From Microvirga sp. 3-52 (GTDB taxonomy: Bacteria > Pseudomonadota > Alphaproteobacteria > Rhizobiales > Beijerinckiaceae), in NCBI RefSeq assembly GCF_018383585.1, contig NZ_JAHAMK010000001.1:186001-250000 (forward strand): a DNA stretch of 64,000 bases. The letters run 5' to 3'. The position numbers and the translations under genes are program-made. Below are positions 47,530 through 56,953 of the stretch, one piece after another. The notes under the pieces were generated by a model that saw only the letters and a program-made list of their open reading frames with translations, was not told the DNA's origin and searched no databases. The number at the start of each line of letters is the position of its first letter. Position 1 is the stretch's first letter.

Positions 47530-50500
47530 TTGCGCGATATCCTGACGATCATCGCATCCATCGTGATCCTGATCCTGGCGGTTGCTGTCGCGGCGCCTCC
47601 CTTAGTCAACTGGGAGGCCCATCGCGACACGATCGACCGGATGATCTCGCGCGCATCCGGCACGGAGGCCCAGACGGAGGGCGACATCAGCATCCGTCTT
47701 CTGCCCGCACCGAGGGTGACCCTGGGTCGCCTGCGGCTCGGCGGCAAGACGCCGGACTCACCGGTTCTGACCGCCGATTACGTCAGGGCCGAGGTCGACC
47801 TGACACCGCTGCTCCGGGGAGAGGTGCGCTTTACGGAGACCCGGGTGGGCCGGGCCGACATCCGTATTCCGGTTTCGGGCGACGGCGAATGGCGCCTGCC
47901 GCCGGAGCTGGTGTCGGGCAGTGGCCGGGCCCGCGAGTGGGCCATCGAAAACCTGAATGTGGCCCAACTCCTCGTCACCACGCAGAGCGCGAGCACGGGC
48001 CGCACGAACCAGGCCTTCGCCGAGAATGTCTCTATCGAGGGTCAGAAGCTGATCGGCCCCTGGCGGGTGGAGGGAACGACCTCCGGCATACCCTTTCGCT
48101 TGGTCACGGGAGAACTGGCCGAGGATAAGAGCGTCCAGGTCAAGCTCTCGGGCGGGGGCGATGTCTATCCTCGCTTCGATCTCGATGCCAGGCTGGGCTT
48201 AAGCGAAGGAAACGGCGATGCCGCGACGCCGCAGGTCTCCGGCAAGGCCAAGGTCCTTTTCGGCCCGCCGGCGCAGATTGCGGCCGCAGGAATCCCGATC
48301 CCCATTGCGGTCGAGACCGAGTTCAAGACGGTGCCGGGCGCCGTCGAGCTCAACCCGGTCAGCGTGGAGGCGGGCGAGGGCGGCGCGAGCCTGCGCATGA
48401 CCGGCGAAGGCCGGATCGGGCTCAACGAACCGCGTATCTCCTTGAAGCTCGAAGGCCGCCGGCTCGATGCGGACAGCTTCATCCTGTCCGGAAACGGACA
48501 GGACTTCAAAAGCCGGCTGCAGCAATGGTCCCTCCCGCTGATCCGAGTGCCGATCGATCTCGACCTGAAGATCGACAGCATCGGGTTGGGCCAGGAGGAC
48601 CTGTCGAATGCCGCGTTGCGCCTGTCCCTCGACACAGGCCGGGCGACGCTCGACCGGATCGAATTCAACGCCCCCGGCGAGACGCGGGTCGCGCTCGAAG
48701 GACAGCTCGGCCTGACCACCAGGGGCGGGATCAACGGCAAGGTGGCGCTGGCCTCCAACGCATCCGACCGCCTGGCGCGCTATCTCGCCCGCATTGGCCT
48801 CAATTCGCCTCTGCTCAGGGTGCTCGATGGGCGTCCGGTCGAGGCCTCGTCGGAAATCGCCTTCTCGAACCCCGTCCTGTCCTTCAATCGCCTGAGGCTG
48901 AAGACGGGCGAGTCGGTCCTGACCGGGAACGCCCGCTACACCGCGCCGGAGGCCAATGAGCGCGGCAGGCTGGAGGCCCAGGTCGCAATCCAGGGCCTGA
49001 ACCTCGATGACCTGCCGCAGGTGTCGAGCGTCTTCCAGGCCACCGAAAATCTCGATGTCGGCTTCATCCTGGATGCGCGCGGGGTCAGCGCCGGGAAGAG
49101 CCCTCCCACCGGCCGCATCTCGGCCCGGATCCTGTCCGACGGCCCGGCGCTTCTGGTCGAAACCCTCGATATCGTCGATCTCGCCGGCGCCAATGCCCGC
49201 GTGCGGGGCCGCATCGCTCCCAACGGTTCGGGGCAGATCACCGGCAAAGTCACCGCCCAGCGCGCCAGTCCCCTGGTCGACCTGCTGGGGAGCGTGTGGA
49301 TCGGCGGGATTTCGAAGCTCGTGCCGTACTTCGTGCGCGAGGGCGCACTCGACCTCGATGTCACGTCGGAGCGGGTTGCGCCGGCTCCCGGGTCCACCGA
49401 GCTGCGGCTGCGCACGACCGCGAAGGGGCGTGTGGCCGGAGGGCCGTTCGAGGGTCAGGTCGAGTCGCTCGACGGGCGGACCGAAAGCCTCATGATCGGC
49501 CTGTCTGCCGACAATACGGGGCGCTGGGTCAACCGGGCAAACATGGCCGGACTGAACCGGCCTTCCAGGGTCGATCTACGCGGGACCCGCGTCGGATCCG
49601 GATTGTTCAATGTCACCCTCGCCGGCGACATAGCCGGGGTGAAAGTGGCAACCACGCGGCCCTTCGCCCTGAGTGAGGCCGACGATGTGGTGGATAGCGG
49701 CGAGGTCGAAGTCTCGACGCCCGACATCACGCCGTTCCTGCTCCTCCTGGGGGATGGTGCCGGTGTTGCTCCGCCGGTGCCCGTGAACGGGCGGGTGACC
49801 CTGGGCCGGGAGAGGGGAGCAACTCTTCTCGACATCAACGGCAAGGTTTCGAACGAGAACGTGCAGGCGCGCCTTGTTGTCGTCTCCCGTTCGGAGATCG
49901 GCGGCGAGGTGTCCCTCGGGCGGCTCTCCCTGCCCTGGCTGGTGGCGGCCCTGTCGCTCAACGTGCCGGGGGATCAGAGCGCCACGGCCATCTGGTCCAC
50001 GGCTCGCTTCGGCCAGAGCGGACGCCTCGTCACCGGCGGCCAAGTCACCTTCCGGGTCGGGTCGCTCGAGCTGGGCCGCGGCCTCCAGGCCAGCCGCGCC
50101 TCCTTCGTCGTCGGAGCGCAATCGGACGGCATCTCCATCCGCAGCCTCGACGCCACCATCGGCTCCGGCCGCATCACGGGCTCGGCCACCATCACCCGGC
50201 AGGCAGGAACGGCGACCATCGTCGGCGAGGGAGCCCTGGAGAAGGTCCCCCTGTGGGCTCTCACCGGAGCCTCGCCCTTCGAGGCGGTTCTGTCCGGTCC
50301 GCTCCGGTTCGGGGCCGCGGGCGCAAGCCTGTCCGAGCTCGTGGCCAATCTCGGTGGCGCCGGCGACTGGCAGGTCACGAATCTCCGTCTGCCCGCAGCC
50401 GATCCATCCGTGTTCGACAGGGCCCTCAAGCGCGCGCTCGCCGAGAACGATCCCCTGGCCGAAGGCAAGGCGGAAGCGCTCCTCGGGATCGAGCTCGGAC

Positions 50501-51102
50501 GGGGGCCCTTTAACGCTGCGCCGGTCAAGACCTCGGCGGCGCTCGTGGGCGGCGTGCTGCGCCTGTCGCCTTTCGTGGCGGAAAGCGGCTCGGCCAATTG
50601 GCAGGGGTCGATCACCTACGATCTGAAGACCCTGCAGCTCGATGCCCGCGGATCGCTCACCGCCAAGGCATCGCCTCCCGAATGGGTCGGCGCGCCACCG
50701 TCGGTGGGCCTTAACTGGCAGGGCTCCCTGACGGCTCCCGTTCGTCAGATCGATGCAGGCCCGTTCCGCAATGGGCTGGCCGCAATCGTGCTCAAGCGCG
50801 AGCTGGAAAAGATCGAGGCGTTCGAACGGGCTGCCGCCGAGCGCCAGCGCCAGATCGATGCGCAGCGGGAGGCGGAGCGGCAAAGGGCCAGGGCAGCGGA
50901 AGAAGAGGCGCTTCGTCAGGCCAGGGCCCGGGCGGAGGCCGAGCGCGCCCGCCGGGAGGCGGAGCGGCTGCAATGGGAGCACCAGAACCAGCCCGAGGAA
51001 GAGCCCGAGGCGGCGCCATCACAGACCTCCGTGCCGCCCTTGTCCCCCCCGGCTCCCATCGGCCCCCCGCCGTCGATCTTTGGGGCTCCGCCGACGCGGT
51101 AG
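47530..51102 (+). CDS. large AsmA-like protein (inner-membrane anchored, periplasmic)
   Basis: 1190 residues beginning at TTG 47530, the only start near the membrane segment (about 4-24, ILTIIASIVILILAVAVAAPP). NWEAHRDTIDRMISRASG and IRLLPAPRVTLGRLRLGG are the AsmA N-terminal pattern. The body is a long series of beta-strand repeats, as in AsmA/TamB bridge proteins thought to carry lipids from inner to outer membrane. The last about 90 residues are unusual: a highly charged coiled coil (ERAAAERQRQIDAQREAERQ...) and a Pro-rich end. Role in lipid transport is inferred from the family. Confidence 0.85.
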   Translation: MRDILTIIASIVILILAVAVAAPPLVNWEAHRDTIDRMISRASGTEAQTEGDISIRLLPAPRVTLGRLRLGGKTPDSPVLTADYVRAEVDLTPLLRGEVRFTETRVGRADIRIPVSGDGEWRLPPELVSGSGRAREWAIENLNVAQLLVTTQSASTGRTNQAFAENVSIEGQKLIGPWRVEGTTSGIPFRLVTGELAEDKSVQVKLSGGGDVYPRFDLDARLGLSEGNGDAATPQVSGKAKVLFGPPAQIAAAGIPIPIAVETEFKTVPGAVELNPVSVEAGEGGASLRMTGEGRIGLNEPRISLKLEGRRLDADSFILSGNGQDFKSRLQQWSLPLIRVPIDLDLKIDSIGLGQEDLSNAALRLSLDTGRATLDRIEFNAPGETRVALEGQLGLTTRGGINGKVALASNASDRLARYLARIGLNSPLLRVLDGRPVEASSEIAFSNPVLSFNRLRLKTGESVLTGNARYTAPEANERGRLEAQVAIQGLNLDDLPQVSSVFQATENLDVGFILDARGVSAGKSPPTGRISARILSDGPALLVETLDIVDLAGANARVRGRIAPNGSGQITGKVTAQRASPLVDLLGSVWIGGISKLVPYFVREGALDLDVTSERVAPAPGSTELRLRTTAKGRVAGGPFEGQVESLDGRTESLMIGLSADNTGRWVNRANMAGLNRPSRVDLRGTRVGSGLFNVTLAGDIAGVKVATTRPFALSEADDVVDSGEVEVSTPDITPFLLLLGDGAGVAPPVPVNGRVTLGRERGATLLDINGKVSNENVQARLVVVSRSEIGGEVSLGRLSLPWLVAALSLNVPGDQSATAIWSTARFGQSGRLVTGGQVTFRVGSLELGRGLQASRASFVVGAQSDGISIRSLDATIGSGRITGSATITRQAGTATIVGEGALEKVPLWALTGASPFEAVLSGPLRFGAAGASLSELVANLGGAGDWQVTNLRLPAADPSVFDRALKRALAENDPLAEGKAEALLGIELGRGPFNAAPVKTSAALVGGVLRLSPFVAESGSANWQGSITYDLKTLQLDARGSLTAKASPPEWVGAPPSVGLNWQGSLTAPVRQIDAGPFRNGLAAIVLKRELEKIEAFERAAAERQRQIDAQREAERQRARAAEEEALRQARARAEAERARREAERLQWEHQNQPEEEPEAAPSQTSVPPLSPPAPIGPPPSIFGAPPTR

Positions 51103-51154
51103 GGGCTGGCTGGTAGAGGCTAGGCACCCCCTTGCCCTCGGGAGGCGTGTGCCG

Positions 51155-51247
51155 CGTCATCCCCGGCGGTCCGCAGGACCGGGAAGGGGATCCATAACGC
51201 TGAGCGCGATTGAGGATGCCTTCCCTCGCTCCGCTCGCAGGGGACGA
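51155..51247. repeat. second type of intergenic repeat
   Basis: Opens GTCATCCCCGGCGGTCCGCA, whose GGTCC GCA GGACC core is a hairpin, and ends GGGGACGAC. The GTCATCCCC and GGGGACGAC termini are near-inverted. Only this copy is visible in the window; its repeat nature is judged from the palindromic build. Confidence 0.45.
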
Positions 51248-51256
51248 CACCCTCCA

Positions 51257-51349
51257 CGTCACGGCCGGGCCTGTCCCGGCCATCCCGATCGGAAGAGCGC
51301 CCGTGCTTCATGCCATCGGGATCACCGGCACAAGGCCGGTGATGACGTG
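51257..51349. repeat. composite palindromic repeat, copy 5
   Basis: ACGTCACGGCCGGGCCTGTC at the left and CGGGATCACCGGCACAAGGC at the right, ending GGTGATGACGT. Between them CATCCCGATC and CATCGGGATC form the inner inverted arms. The best-preserved copy in the window. Confidence 0.82.
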
Positions 51350-51383
51350 AGAGGATGTCATCGACGACTACGCAGGCCTGCAC

Positions 51384-51635
51384 TCAAAGCGGTGAAGTGT
51401 CGCTCGACGAAGGAGTGCTCAGGCGATGGCGCAAATCGCTCAGCACAAAAACCCGGATCGCGGAGGAGAGGTTCTGTTCGCCGCGCTCCGCATCGATGCG
51501 CCCGATCAGGGACTGAACGGAAATCCTGTCCCGTTCCGCGATTTCCCGCAGAGACGCCCAGAAGGGCTCTTCAAGGGAGATGCTCGTCCGGTGGCCGGCG
51601 ATGGAGACGGAGCGCTTGACGATGCCGAAGCCCAT
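51384..51635 (-). CDS. ribbon-helix-helix domain protein
   Basis: 83 residues. KRSVSIAGHRTSISLEEPFWASLREIAERDRISVQSLIGRID is the RHH_4-type fold: an N-terminal beta strand followed by two helices, found in many alphaproteobacteria. It may be a small DNA-binding regulator, although binding residues are only inferred. It begins at the base next to the DUF4169 stop, so the two are co-transcribed, in the fixed order DUF4169-RHH downstream of fumC. Confidence 0.85.
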   Translation of the reverse strand: MGFGIVKRSVSIAGHRTSISLEEPFWASLREIAERDRISVQSLIGRIDAERGEQNLSSAIRVFVLSDLRHRLSTPSSSDTSPL

Positions 51636-51824
51636 TCACGGCTTCTCGCCGTCGTCGCGCTTGTGCGAGTCGAGGCGGCTCTTCGCCAGATCCTGCTCAG
51701 CCTTCGTCAGGTTCTTCTCGGCCTTGGTGCGGCCGAACGCGATGCGGTTCTCGTCGGCGCGGGCCTCTTTCTCGGCCCGCGCCTTTTGCTTGCGCGCCTG
51801 GCGCAGATTGATGATCTCGGCCAT
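51636..51824 (-). CDS. DUF4169 small protein
   Basis: 62 residues, extremely charged. The start MAEIINLRQARKQKARAEKEARADENRIAFGRTKAEK is the DUF4169 signature. Almost certainly one long helix. Function unknown. Lies 15 bases downstream of fumC on the same strand and directly upstream of the RHH gene. Confidence 0.85.
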   Translation of the reverse strand: MAEIINLRQARKQKARAEKEARADENRIAFGRTKAEKNLTKAEQDLAKSRLDSHKRDDGEKP

Positions 51825-51839
51825 GGCGCCTGTTTTATC

Positions 51840-53234
51840 TCATTCGCCCGGCTGAAGCATCGTCTCGGGACGAACGACGGCGTGGAAGTGATCCTCGGCG
51901 ACACCGGCCTTCAGGGCCTCTTCCTTCAGGGTCGTGCCGTTCTTGTGCGCCGACTTCGCGATGGCTGCCGCCTTGTCGTAGCCGATGGAGGGAGCGAGTG
52001 CGGTCACGAGCATCAGGGAGCGCTGCACAAGCTCGTTGAGGCGTTCCCTGTTCGGCTCGATGCCGACGACGCAGTTGTCGGTGAAGCTGATGGCGCCGTC
52101 CGCGATGAGGCGGATCGACTGCAGCACCGCATTGACGATCACCGGCTTGAACACGTTGAGCTCGAAATGGCCCTGGCTGCCCGCGAAGGTCACCGTGGTC
52201 TGGTTGCCGGCCACCTGGCAGCACAGCATCGTCATGGCCTCGGCCTGGGTCGGATTGACCTTGCCGGGCATGATGGACGAGCCGGGCTCGTTCTCGGGCA
52301 GCGAGATCTCGCCGATGCCCGAGCGGGGGCCCGAACCCATCAGGCGGATGTCGTTGGCGATCTTGAACAGGCCGGCGGCGAGGCTCGCCAGCGCGCCGTG
52401 CGTGTAGACCAGAGCGTCGTTGGACGCGAGAGCCTCGAACTTGTTGGAAGCCGAGGTGAAGGGGAGAGCCGTCAGCTCCACCACCTTCGAGGCGAAGCGA
52501 TCCGCGAATTCCGGATGGGCGTTGAGACCCGTGCCGACGGCGGTGCCGCCCTGGGCCAAGGCGTAGATGCCCGGAAGCGTCTGTTCGATGCGGGCAATGC
52601 CGAGCTGCACCTGGGCGGCATAGCCGGAGAATTCCTGGCCCAGCGTCACCGGGGTCGCATCCTGCAGGTGCGTGCGTCCGATCTTCACGATGTCCTTGAA
52701 GGCCTCCGCCTTCTCGTTCAGGGCCTTGTGCAGGTGCTTGAGGGCGGGGATGAGCCGGTCGTGAACCTCGCGGGCGACCGCGATGTGCATGGCGGTGGGG
52801 AACGAGTCGTTCGACGACTGGCCCATGTTCACGTGGTCGTTCGGGTGAACCGGCTTCTTGCTCCCGCGCTCGCCGCCAAGGCGCTCAATGGCGAGGTTCG
52901 AGAGGACCTCGTTCATGTTCATGTTGGACTGCGTGCCCGAGCCCGTCTGATAGACCACGAGCGGAAACTCATCGTCATACTTGCCCTGCACCACATCGGC
53001 GGCGGCCGCCGCGATGGCATCGGCCAGGCGCGGCTCCAGCTTGCCGAGATCCTTGTTCACAAGAGCGGAGGCCTGCTTCACGATAGCCAGCGCATGGACC
53101 AGGGGAAGCGGCATCCGGTCCGTCCCGATGCGGAAGTTCTGGAGCGAACGCTGCGTCTGGGCGCCCCAGAGCTTGTCGGCTGCCACTTCGACGGGGCCGA
53201 AGGTATCTGTTTCGATGCGGGTTGAGGGCGACAT
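51840..53234 (-). CDS. fumC: class II fumarate hydratase FumC
   Basis: TCA-cycle enzyme converting fumarate to L-malate, oxygen-stable with no iron-sulfur cluster. 464 residues. Signature [12 protein letters not shown] (about 98-109), [36 protein letters not shown] with the active-site His, and [13 protein letters not shown] (about 317-329) containing the catalytic serine. Three-domain fumarase/aspartase fold is complete. Likely heads a transcript with DUF4169 and RHH genes. Divergent from the P450. Confidence 0.96.
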   Translation of the reverse strand: MSPSTRIETDTFGPVEVAADKLWGAQTQRSLQNFRIGTDRMPLPLVHALAIVKQASALVNKDLGKLEPRLADAIAAAAADVVQGKYDDEFPLVVYQTGSGTQSNMNMNEVLSNLAIERLGGERGSKKPVHPNDHVNMGQSSNDSFPTAMHIAVAREVHDRLIPALKHLHKALNEKAEAFKDIVKIGRTHLQDATPVTLGQEFSGYAAQVQLGIARIEQTLPGIYALAQGGTAVGTGLNAHPEFADRFASKVVELTALPFTSASNKFEALASNDALVYTHGALASLAAGLFKIANDIRLMGSGPRSGIGEISLPENEPGSSIMPGKVNPTQAEAMTMLCCQVAGNQTTVTFAGSQGHFELNVFKPVIVNAVLQSIRLIADGAISFTDNCVVGIEPNRERLNELVQRSLMLVTALAPSIGYDKAAAIAKSAHKNGTTLKEEALKAGVAEDHFHAVVRPETMLQPGE

Positions 53235-53322
53235 CCTGACCTCTTTCGATGGAGTTGCGTGTTCTTATCTCAAATGGTGGCGCTCGCAACCGCGAACGCG
53301 CATGGAGGCCTTGTAAATTCGC

Positions 53323-54738
53323 ATGAGCGACACCCTGGAAGCTGCGTCTTTCCACCCGCCTCATCCCAAGCCCCGTACCGAGCCCCTGGGCATGGTGGCG
53401 TTCCTGAGGGCCGTGCGCGAAAACCCTCTCAACACCTGGATGGAGGCGCATTTCCAGGAGCCCATCATCACCGGCGAGGGGGCCTTAGGCCGCATGACCG
53501 TGGTGAACGACCCTGCAATCATCCGCCATATCCTCCTGGACAACGCCGCCAACTACCGGAAGGACGATCTGCAGATCCGGATCCTCGCGCCCGGCTTGGG
53601 GCGCGGGCTCGTCACGGCGGAAGGCGACGAATGGCGGCTGCAGCGCCGCACCATCGCGCCCCTCTTCACGCCCCGGACCGTGAGCAGCTTCTTCCCGGCC
53701 ATGGTGGAGGCCGCGGAGCGCCTCGTGAGGCGCTGGCGGAGGCGCCCGGAGGGTCGCGTGGTCGATGTGTCCCTCGACATGACCCGGGTGACCCTCGACG
53801 TGCTGGAGCGGACGATCTTCACGCAAGGGGTGCCGAAGGACCCCGATGCACTGGGCCGGGCCATCACCCGCTACTTCAACAGCCTGGGGCGGGTCGACCC
53901 GCTCGACATCTTCGGCTTTCCCGATTGGGTGCCTCGGCTCGGACGTCTGAGGGCGAGGCCGTCGATCCGGTTCTTCGAGGAGACGGTCAACGAGTTGATC
54001 GATGCGCGGAAAGCGCTGCTCGCCCGCGGCGAGCCGGCGCCCCGCGACCTGCTGACCCTGCTGCTGGAAGCGGCGGATCCGGAGACCGGCAAGGGCTTGA
54101 GCGATATCGAGGTGCGGACCAATATCGTCACGTTCATCGGGGCGGGGCACGAGACCACGGCCAATGCCCTCTCCTGGTCGCTCTATCTGCTGTCCCAGGA
54201 CGAGCGGGTGCGTGCTCACGTGGAGCGGGAGGTGGATGAGGTGCTGGGAGAGGGGCCGCTCGAGCCCCACCACCTGGAACAGCTCGTCTACACGCGCGCC
54301 GTCATCGACGAGGCGATCCGCCTCTATCCGCCGGCGCCCTATATGAGCCGCACGGCCATCGGCGACGATCGGATCGGGGAAGTGGAGATCCCGGCGGGCT
54401 CGATGGTGGTGATCGCGCCTTATGTGCTTCATCGTCACAGGACGCTCTGGGACCAGCCGGATCTGTTCCGGCCCGAACGCTTCCTCCCCGAGAACCGCAG
54501 CCGGATCGACCGTTTCGCCTATCTGCCGTTCGGCGCCGGGCCCCGGGTCTGCATCGGCGCGAGCTTCTCCCTGCAGGAGGCCGTGATCGTTCTGGCGACC
54601 ATCGCGCGCTCGATGCGGCTCGATCTCGTGGAAGGGCACGAGGTCGCGCCCGTGCAGCGGATCACCTTGAGGCCGCGGGGCGGATTGCCCATGCGTCTCA
54701 CGCAACGCGCCCCGAAAGCGGCGTCAGGAATGGCCTGA
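53323..54738 (+). CDS. cytochrome P450
   Basis: Heme monooxygenase of 471 residues. I-helix motif FIGAGHETTAN (about 272-282), ExxR within DEAIRLYPPAPY, and the heme loop FGAGPRVCIGA with axial C410. No membrane anchor is seen, so it is soluble. The sequence resembles the bacterial fatty-acid or terpene-oxidising CYP class-like group, but the substrate cannot be read. No ferredoxin or ferredoxin reductase gene is adjacent in the window. Confidence 0.93.
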   Translation: MSDTLEAASFHPPHPKPRTEPLGMVAFLRAVRENPLNTWMEAHFQEPIITGEGALGRMTVVNDPAIIRHILLDNAANYRKDDLQIRILAPGLGRGLVTAEGDEWRLQRRTIAPLFTPRTVSSFFPAMVEAAERLVRRWRRRPEGRVVDVSLDMTRVTLDVLERTIFTQGVPKDPDALGRAITRYFNSLGRVDPLDIFGFPDWVPRLGRLRARPSIRFFEETVNELIDARKALLARGEPAPRDLLTLLLEAADPETGKGLSDIEVRTNIVTFIGAGHETTANALSWSLYLLSQDERVRAHVEREVDEVLGEGPLEPHHLEQLVYTRAVIDEAIRLYPPAPYMSRTAIGDDRIGEVEIPAGSMVVIAPYVLHRHRTLWDQPDLFRPERFLPENRSRIDRFAYLPFGAGPRVCIGASFSLQEAVIVLATIARSMRLDLVEGHEVAPVQRITLRPRGGLPMRLTQRAPKAASGMA

Positions 54739-54754
54739 AGGTCGCGGGGAGGGC

Positions 54755-55369
54755 TTAGTTCTTCTTGCGGAAGGCGTCGAGGCTGACGACCTCGGCGGTG
54801 CCCGGAGCGCCCTCGGCGGCATCGGCCTTCGAGCCGTCCTCGACTGCAGGATCGATCTCGGCCTTTGCCGCAGGAGCCTTCTCGGGGGCAGGGATCTTGT
54901 CCGCGCCGGGTTGGGGCTTGCGGGGCTGCTTCAGCTCGACGGGCTCGGAGGAACTGCCGCGGATGGGCTGCGGCGGCGACGGAGCCTCTTCGATCTCGTC
55001 CTCTTCCTCCTCGTCCTGGCTGTCGAACTTGAGCCCGAACTGGACGGAGGGATCGAAGAAGCCGGTGAGCGCATCGAAGGGGATGAGCAGCCGCTCCGGG
55101 ATGCCGGAGAACGACAGCCCGACCTCGAAGGTGTGTTCGGTGACGTTCAGGTCCCAGAACTGGTGCTGGAGGACGATCGTCATCTCCTGAGGATATTTTT
55201 CGCGCAGGCGGTTCGAAAGGCGAACGCCGGGAAAATCCGTCTGGAAGGAGATGTAGAAGTGGTGCTCGCCCGGAAGCCCATCCTTGGCGTCGATCAATAC
55301 TTTGCGCACGACGCCTTTGAGCGCGTCCTGCACCAGAAGATCGTAGCGGATCAGGTCTTTAACGGCCAT
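54755..55369 (-). CDS. sspB: ClpXP adaptor SspB (alphaproteobacterial type)
   Basis: Binds the ssrA tag of stalled-ribosome products and delivers them to ClpXP. 204 residues. The tag-binding fold covers about 1-130 with YDLLVQDALKGVVRKVLIDA, GEHHFYISFQTDFPGVRLS, and FEVGLSFSGIPERLLIPFDALTGFFDPSVQFGLKF. Residues about 130-185 are an acidic-Pro linker, and the last ones AEVVSLDAFRKKN are the conserved C-terminal ClpX-docking tail. Starts 17 bases after the ssrA terminator on the same strand, so tag source and tag reader are neighbours. Confidence 0.95.
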   Translation of the reverse strand: MAVKDLIRYDLLVQDALKGVVRKVLIDAKDGLPGEHHFYISFQTDFPGVRLSNRLREKYPQEMTIVLQHQFWDLNVTEHTFEVGLSFSGIPERLLIPFDALTGFFDPSVQFGLKFDSQDEEEEDEIEEAPSPPQPIRGSSSEPVELKQPRKPQPGADKIPAPEKAPAAKAEIDPAVEDGSKADAAEGAPGTAEVVSLDAFRKKN

Positions 55370-55385
55370 GCGCGAGCCCTTGCAG

Positions 55386-55710
55386 AAACAAAAGTGGAGG
55401 CTTCTGTTGCCAGGTGCCTCCGGACCCCGCCTTACGGTGCTAACCGCAAGGGCTTTGAGTCGGCTTTAGGGACCGCTTACGCAGCCACTGCAACCGGAGC
55501 ATAGTTGTCGTTGGCAACTATAGATTCGGCCCGATAACGGCGGAACCATGCCGAGCGAAAGTCTATCCTTTACGCCCTCGTCGATCCTATTTCGCCCCCG
55601 CCGAAACCCAGGTCTGGCCTGAGCTTTGGTGGAGGCGCCGGGTACCGCCCCCGGGTCCGATGGGTTTATTCCGATAGCCGTTTATCGCCATAGCCGGTCG
55701 CGAGACCGGC
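55386..55710 (-). ncRNA. ssrA: tmRNA gene ssrA, circularly permuted two-piece form
   Basis: Rescues stalled ribosomes. Read on the minus strand, the acceptor piece comes first (about 55710 to 55627) and ends CGCCTCCACCA. A short intervening segment (55626-55600) follows, then the coding piece from 55599, which opens GGGGGCGAAATAGGATCGAC. The two pieces pair as the acceptor stem with the alanine-type G3-U70 wobble. The tag frame at 55515-55477 reads ANDNYAPVAVAA then TAA. The gene ends in a GGAGGC/GCCTCC hairpin (55396-55421) followed by ACTTTTGTTT. A TATATT at 55722-55717 is a likely -10. Ends of the acceptor piece are approximate. Confidence 0.92.
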
Positions 55711-55812
55711 AGATCCAATATAGGCGGCACGGACGGATTTTGAAAGAGCGGGGATAACCCGGACGAGGTTTAAAAGTGACTCGGAAGGGCCGGGATGCTG
55801 CCTTATTATGAA

Positions 55813-56001
55813 CCCAGCAGAACAGAGACAGGGTGATTAGCTTGCCGGCCACATCCTGTCTCTCTGAGTCCTGCTGCGGGATGATCATAGGGGTCCAATC
55901 CTACGATCTGGCCCAAGCCATCAGCTTCCAAAACTGACGGCTGTACATGAACGAGGGTGTGAGGCACCAAACCTTACGGGGTCAGAGGTCCAAACTCTGA
56001 C
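55813..56001. other. structured intergenic segment between ssrA and thyA
   Basis: The 410-base gap between ssrA and thyA has no supported gene. It holds a long interrupted hairpin at 55813-55880 (CCCAGCAG...AGAGACAGG pairing with CCTGTCTCT...CTGCTGCGGG) and a perfect 7-bp hairpin GTCAGAG/CTCTGAC at 55981-56001. It could be an unannotated small RNA, but no known RNA family was recognised. Confidence 0.35.
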
Positions 56002-56152
56002 CTTCCTCATCACATACTCTGCACCGCCAAAAGCGGTCAGGCAATGTAGTCGGAAAGGCGCGAGTTCGTAATCCACTATGATATGTCCAACGGGATAAAA
56101 TCCGACTCGGACGAGCAGCCTCCTTGCCCTATGATCGAGCCAGGAGCACAGT

Positions 56153-56947
56153 ATGCAAGCCTATCTCGATCTCATTCGCCGCATCATGGACGAGGGCGTC
56201 CGCAAGGACGACCGGACCGGAACCGGGACGATTTCCGTCTTCGGCCATCAGATGCGCTTCGATCTCAGCCAGGGCTTTCCGCTCGTCACCACGAAGAAGC
56301 TGCACCTGAGGTCGATCATCCATGAGCTGCTGTGGTTCCTGAAGGGCGATACCAATATCCGCTACCTCAAGGAGAACGGCGTTTCCATCTGGGACGAGTG
56401 GGCCGACGAGAACGGCGACCTCGGCCCCGTCTACGGCAAGCAATGGCGCTCCTGGGCGAAGCCCGATGGCGGCAGCGTCGATCAGATCCGCTGGGTGCTC
56501 GACGAGATCCGCCGCAACCCCGACAGCCGCCGCCTGATCGTCTCCGCCTGGAACCCGGCGGAACTCGACAGGATGGCGCTCGCACCCTGCCATTGCCTGT
56601 TCCAGTTCTATGTCGCGGAAGGGCGGCTCTCCTGCCAGCTCTACCAGCGCTCGGCGGACGTGTTCCTCGGCGTTCCCTTCAACATCGCGTCCTATGCGCT
56701 GCTCACGCACATGATGGCGCAGGCCGCGGGCCTGCAGCCGGGCGATTTCGTCCACTCCTTCGGGGATGCGCATCTCTACCTGAACCACCTGGAGCAGGCG
56801 CGCCTCCAGCTCTCGCGCGAGCCGAGGCACCTTCCGAAACTGCGGCTCAATCCCGCGGTGCGCTCGCTCTTCGATTTCACCTACGACGACATCGCCATCG
56901 AGGATTATGATCCGCACCCGGCCATCAAGGCACCCGTCGCAGTCTAA
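56153..56947 (+). CDS. thyA: thymidylate synthase ThyA
   Basis: Makes dTMP from dUMP with methylene-tetrahydrofolate. 264 residues, the same length as E. coli ThyA. Catalytic cysteine C146 lies in [22 protein letters not shown] binds phosphate, and [12 protein letters not shown] and DAHLYLNH are conserved. A good ribosome-binding site (AGGAGCA) precedes the ATG. folA lies 0.8 kb downstream, which recycles the dihydrofolate produced here. Confidence 0.97.
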   Translation: MQAYLDLIRRIMDEGVRKDDRTGTGTISVFGHQMRFDLSQGFPLVTTKKLHLRSIIHELLWFLKGDTNIRYLKENGVSIWDEWADENGDLGPVYGKQWRSWAKPDGGSVDQIRWVLDEIRRNPDSRRLIVSAWNPAELDRMALAPCHCLFQFYVAEGRLSCQLYQRSADVFLGVPFNIASYALLTHMMAQAAGLQPGDFVHSFGDAHLYLNHLEQARLQLSREPRHLPKLRLNPAVRSLFDFTYDDIAIEDYDPHPAIKAPVAV

Positions 56948-56953
56948 GGTGAC

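Noticed and set aside
55682-55888. 68-codon minus-strand ORF in the ssrA upstream region
   Set aside because: Composition and lack of homology indicate a chance frame; the region carries the ssrA promoter and a long hairpin.
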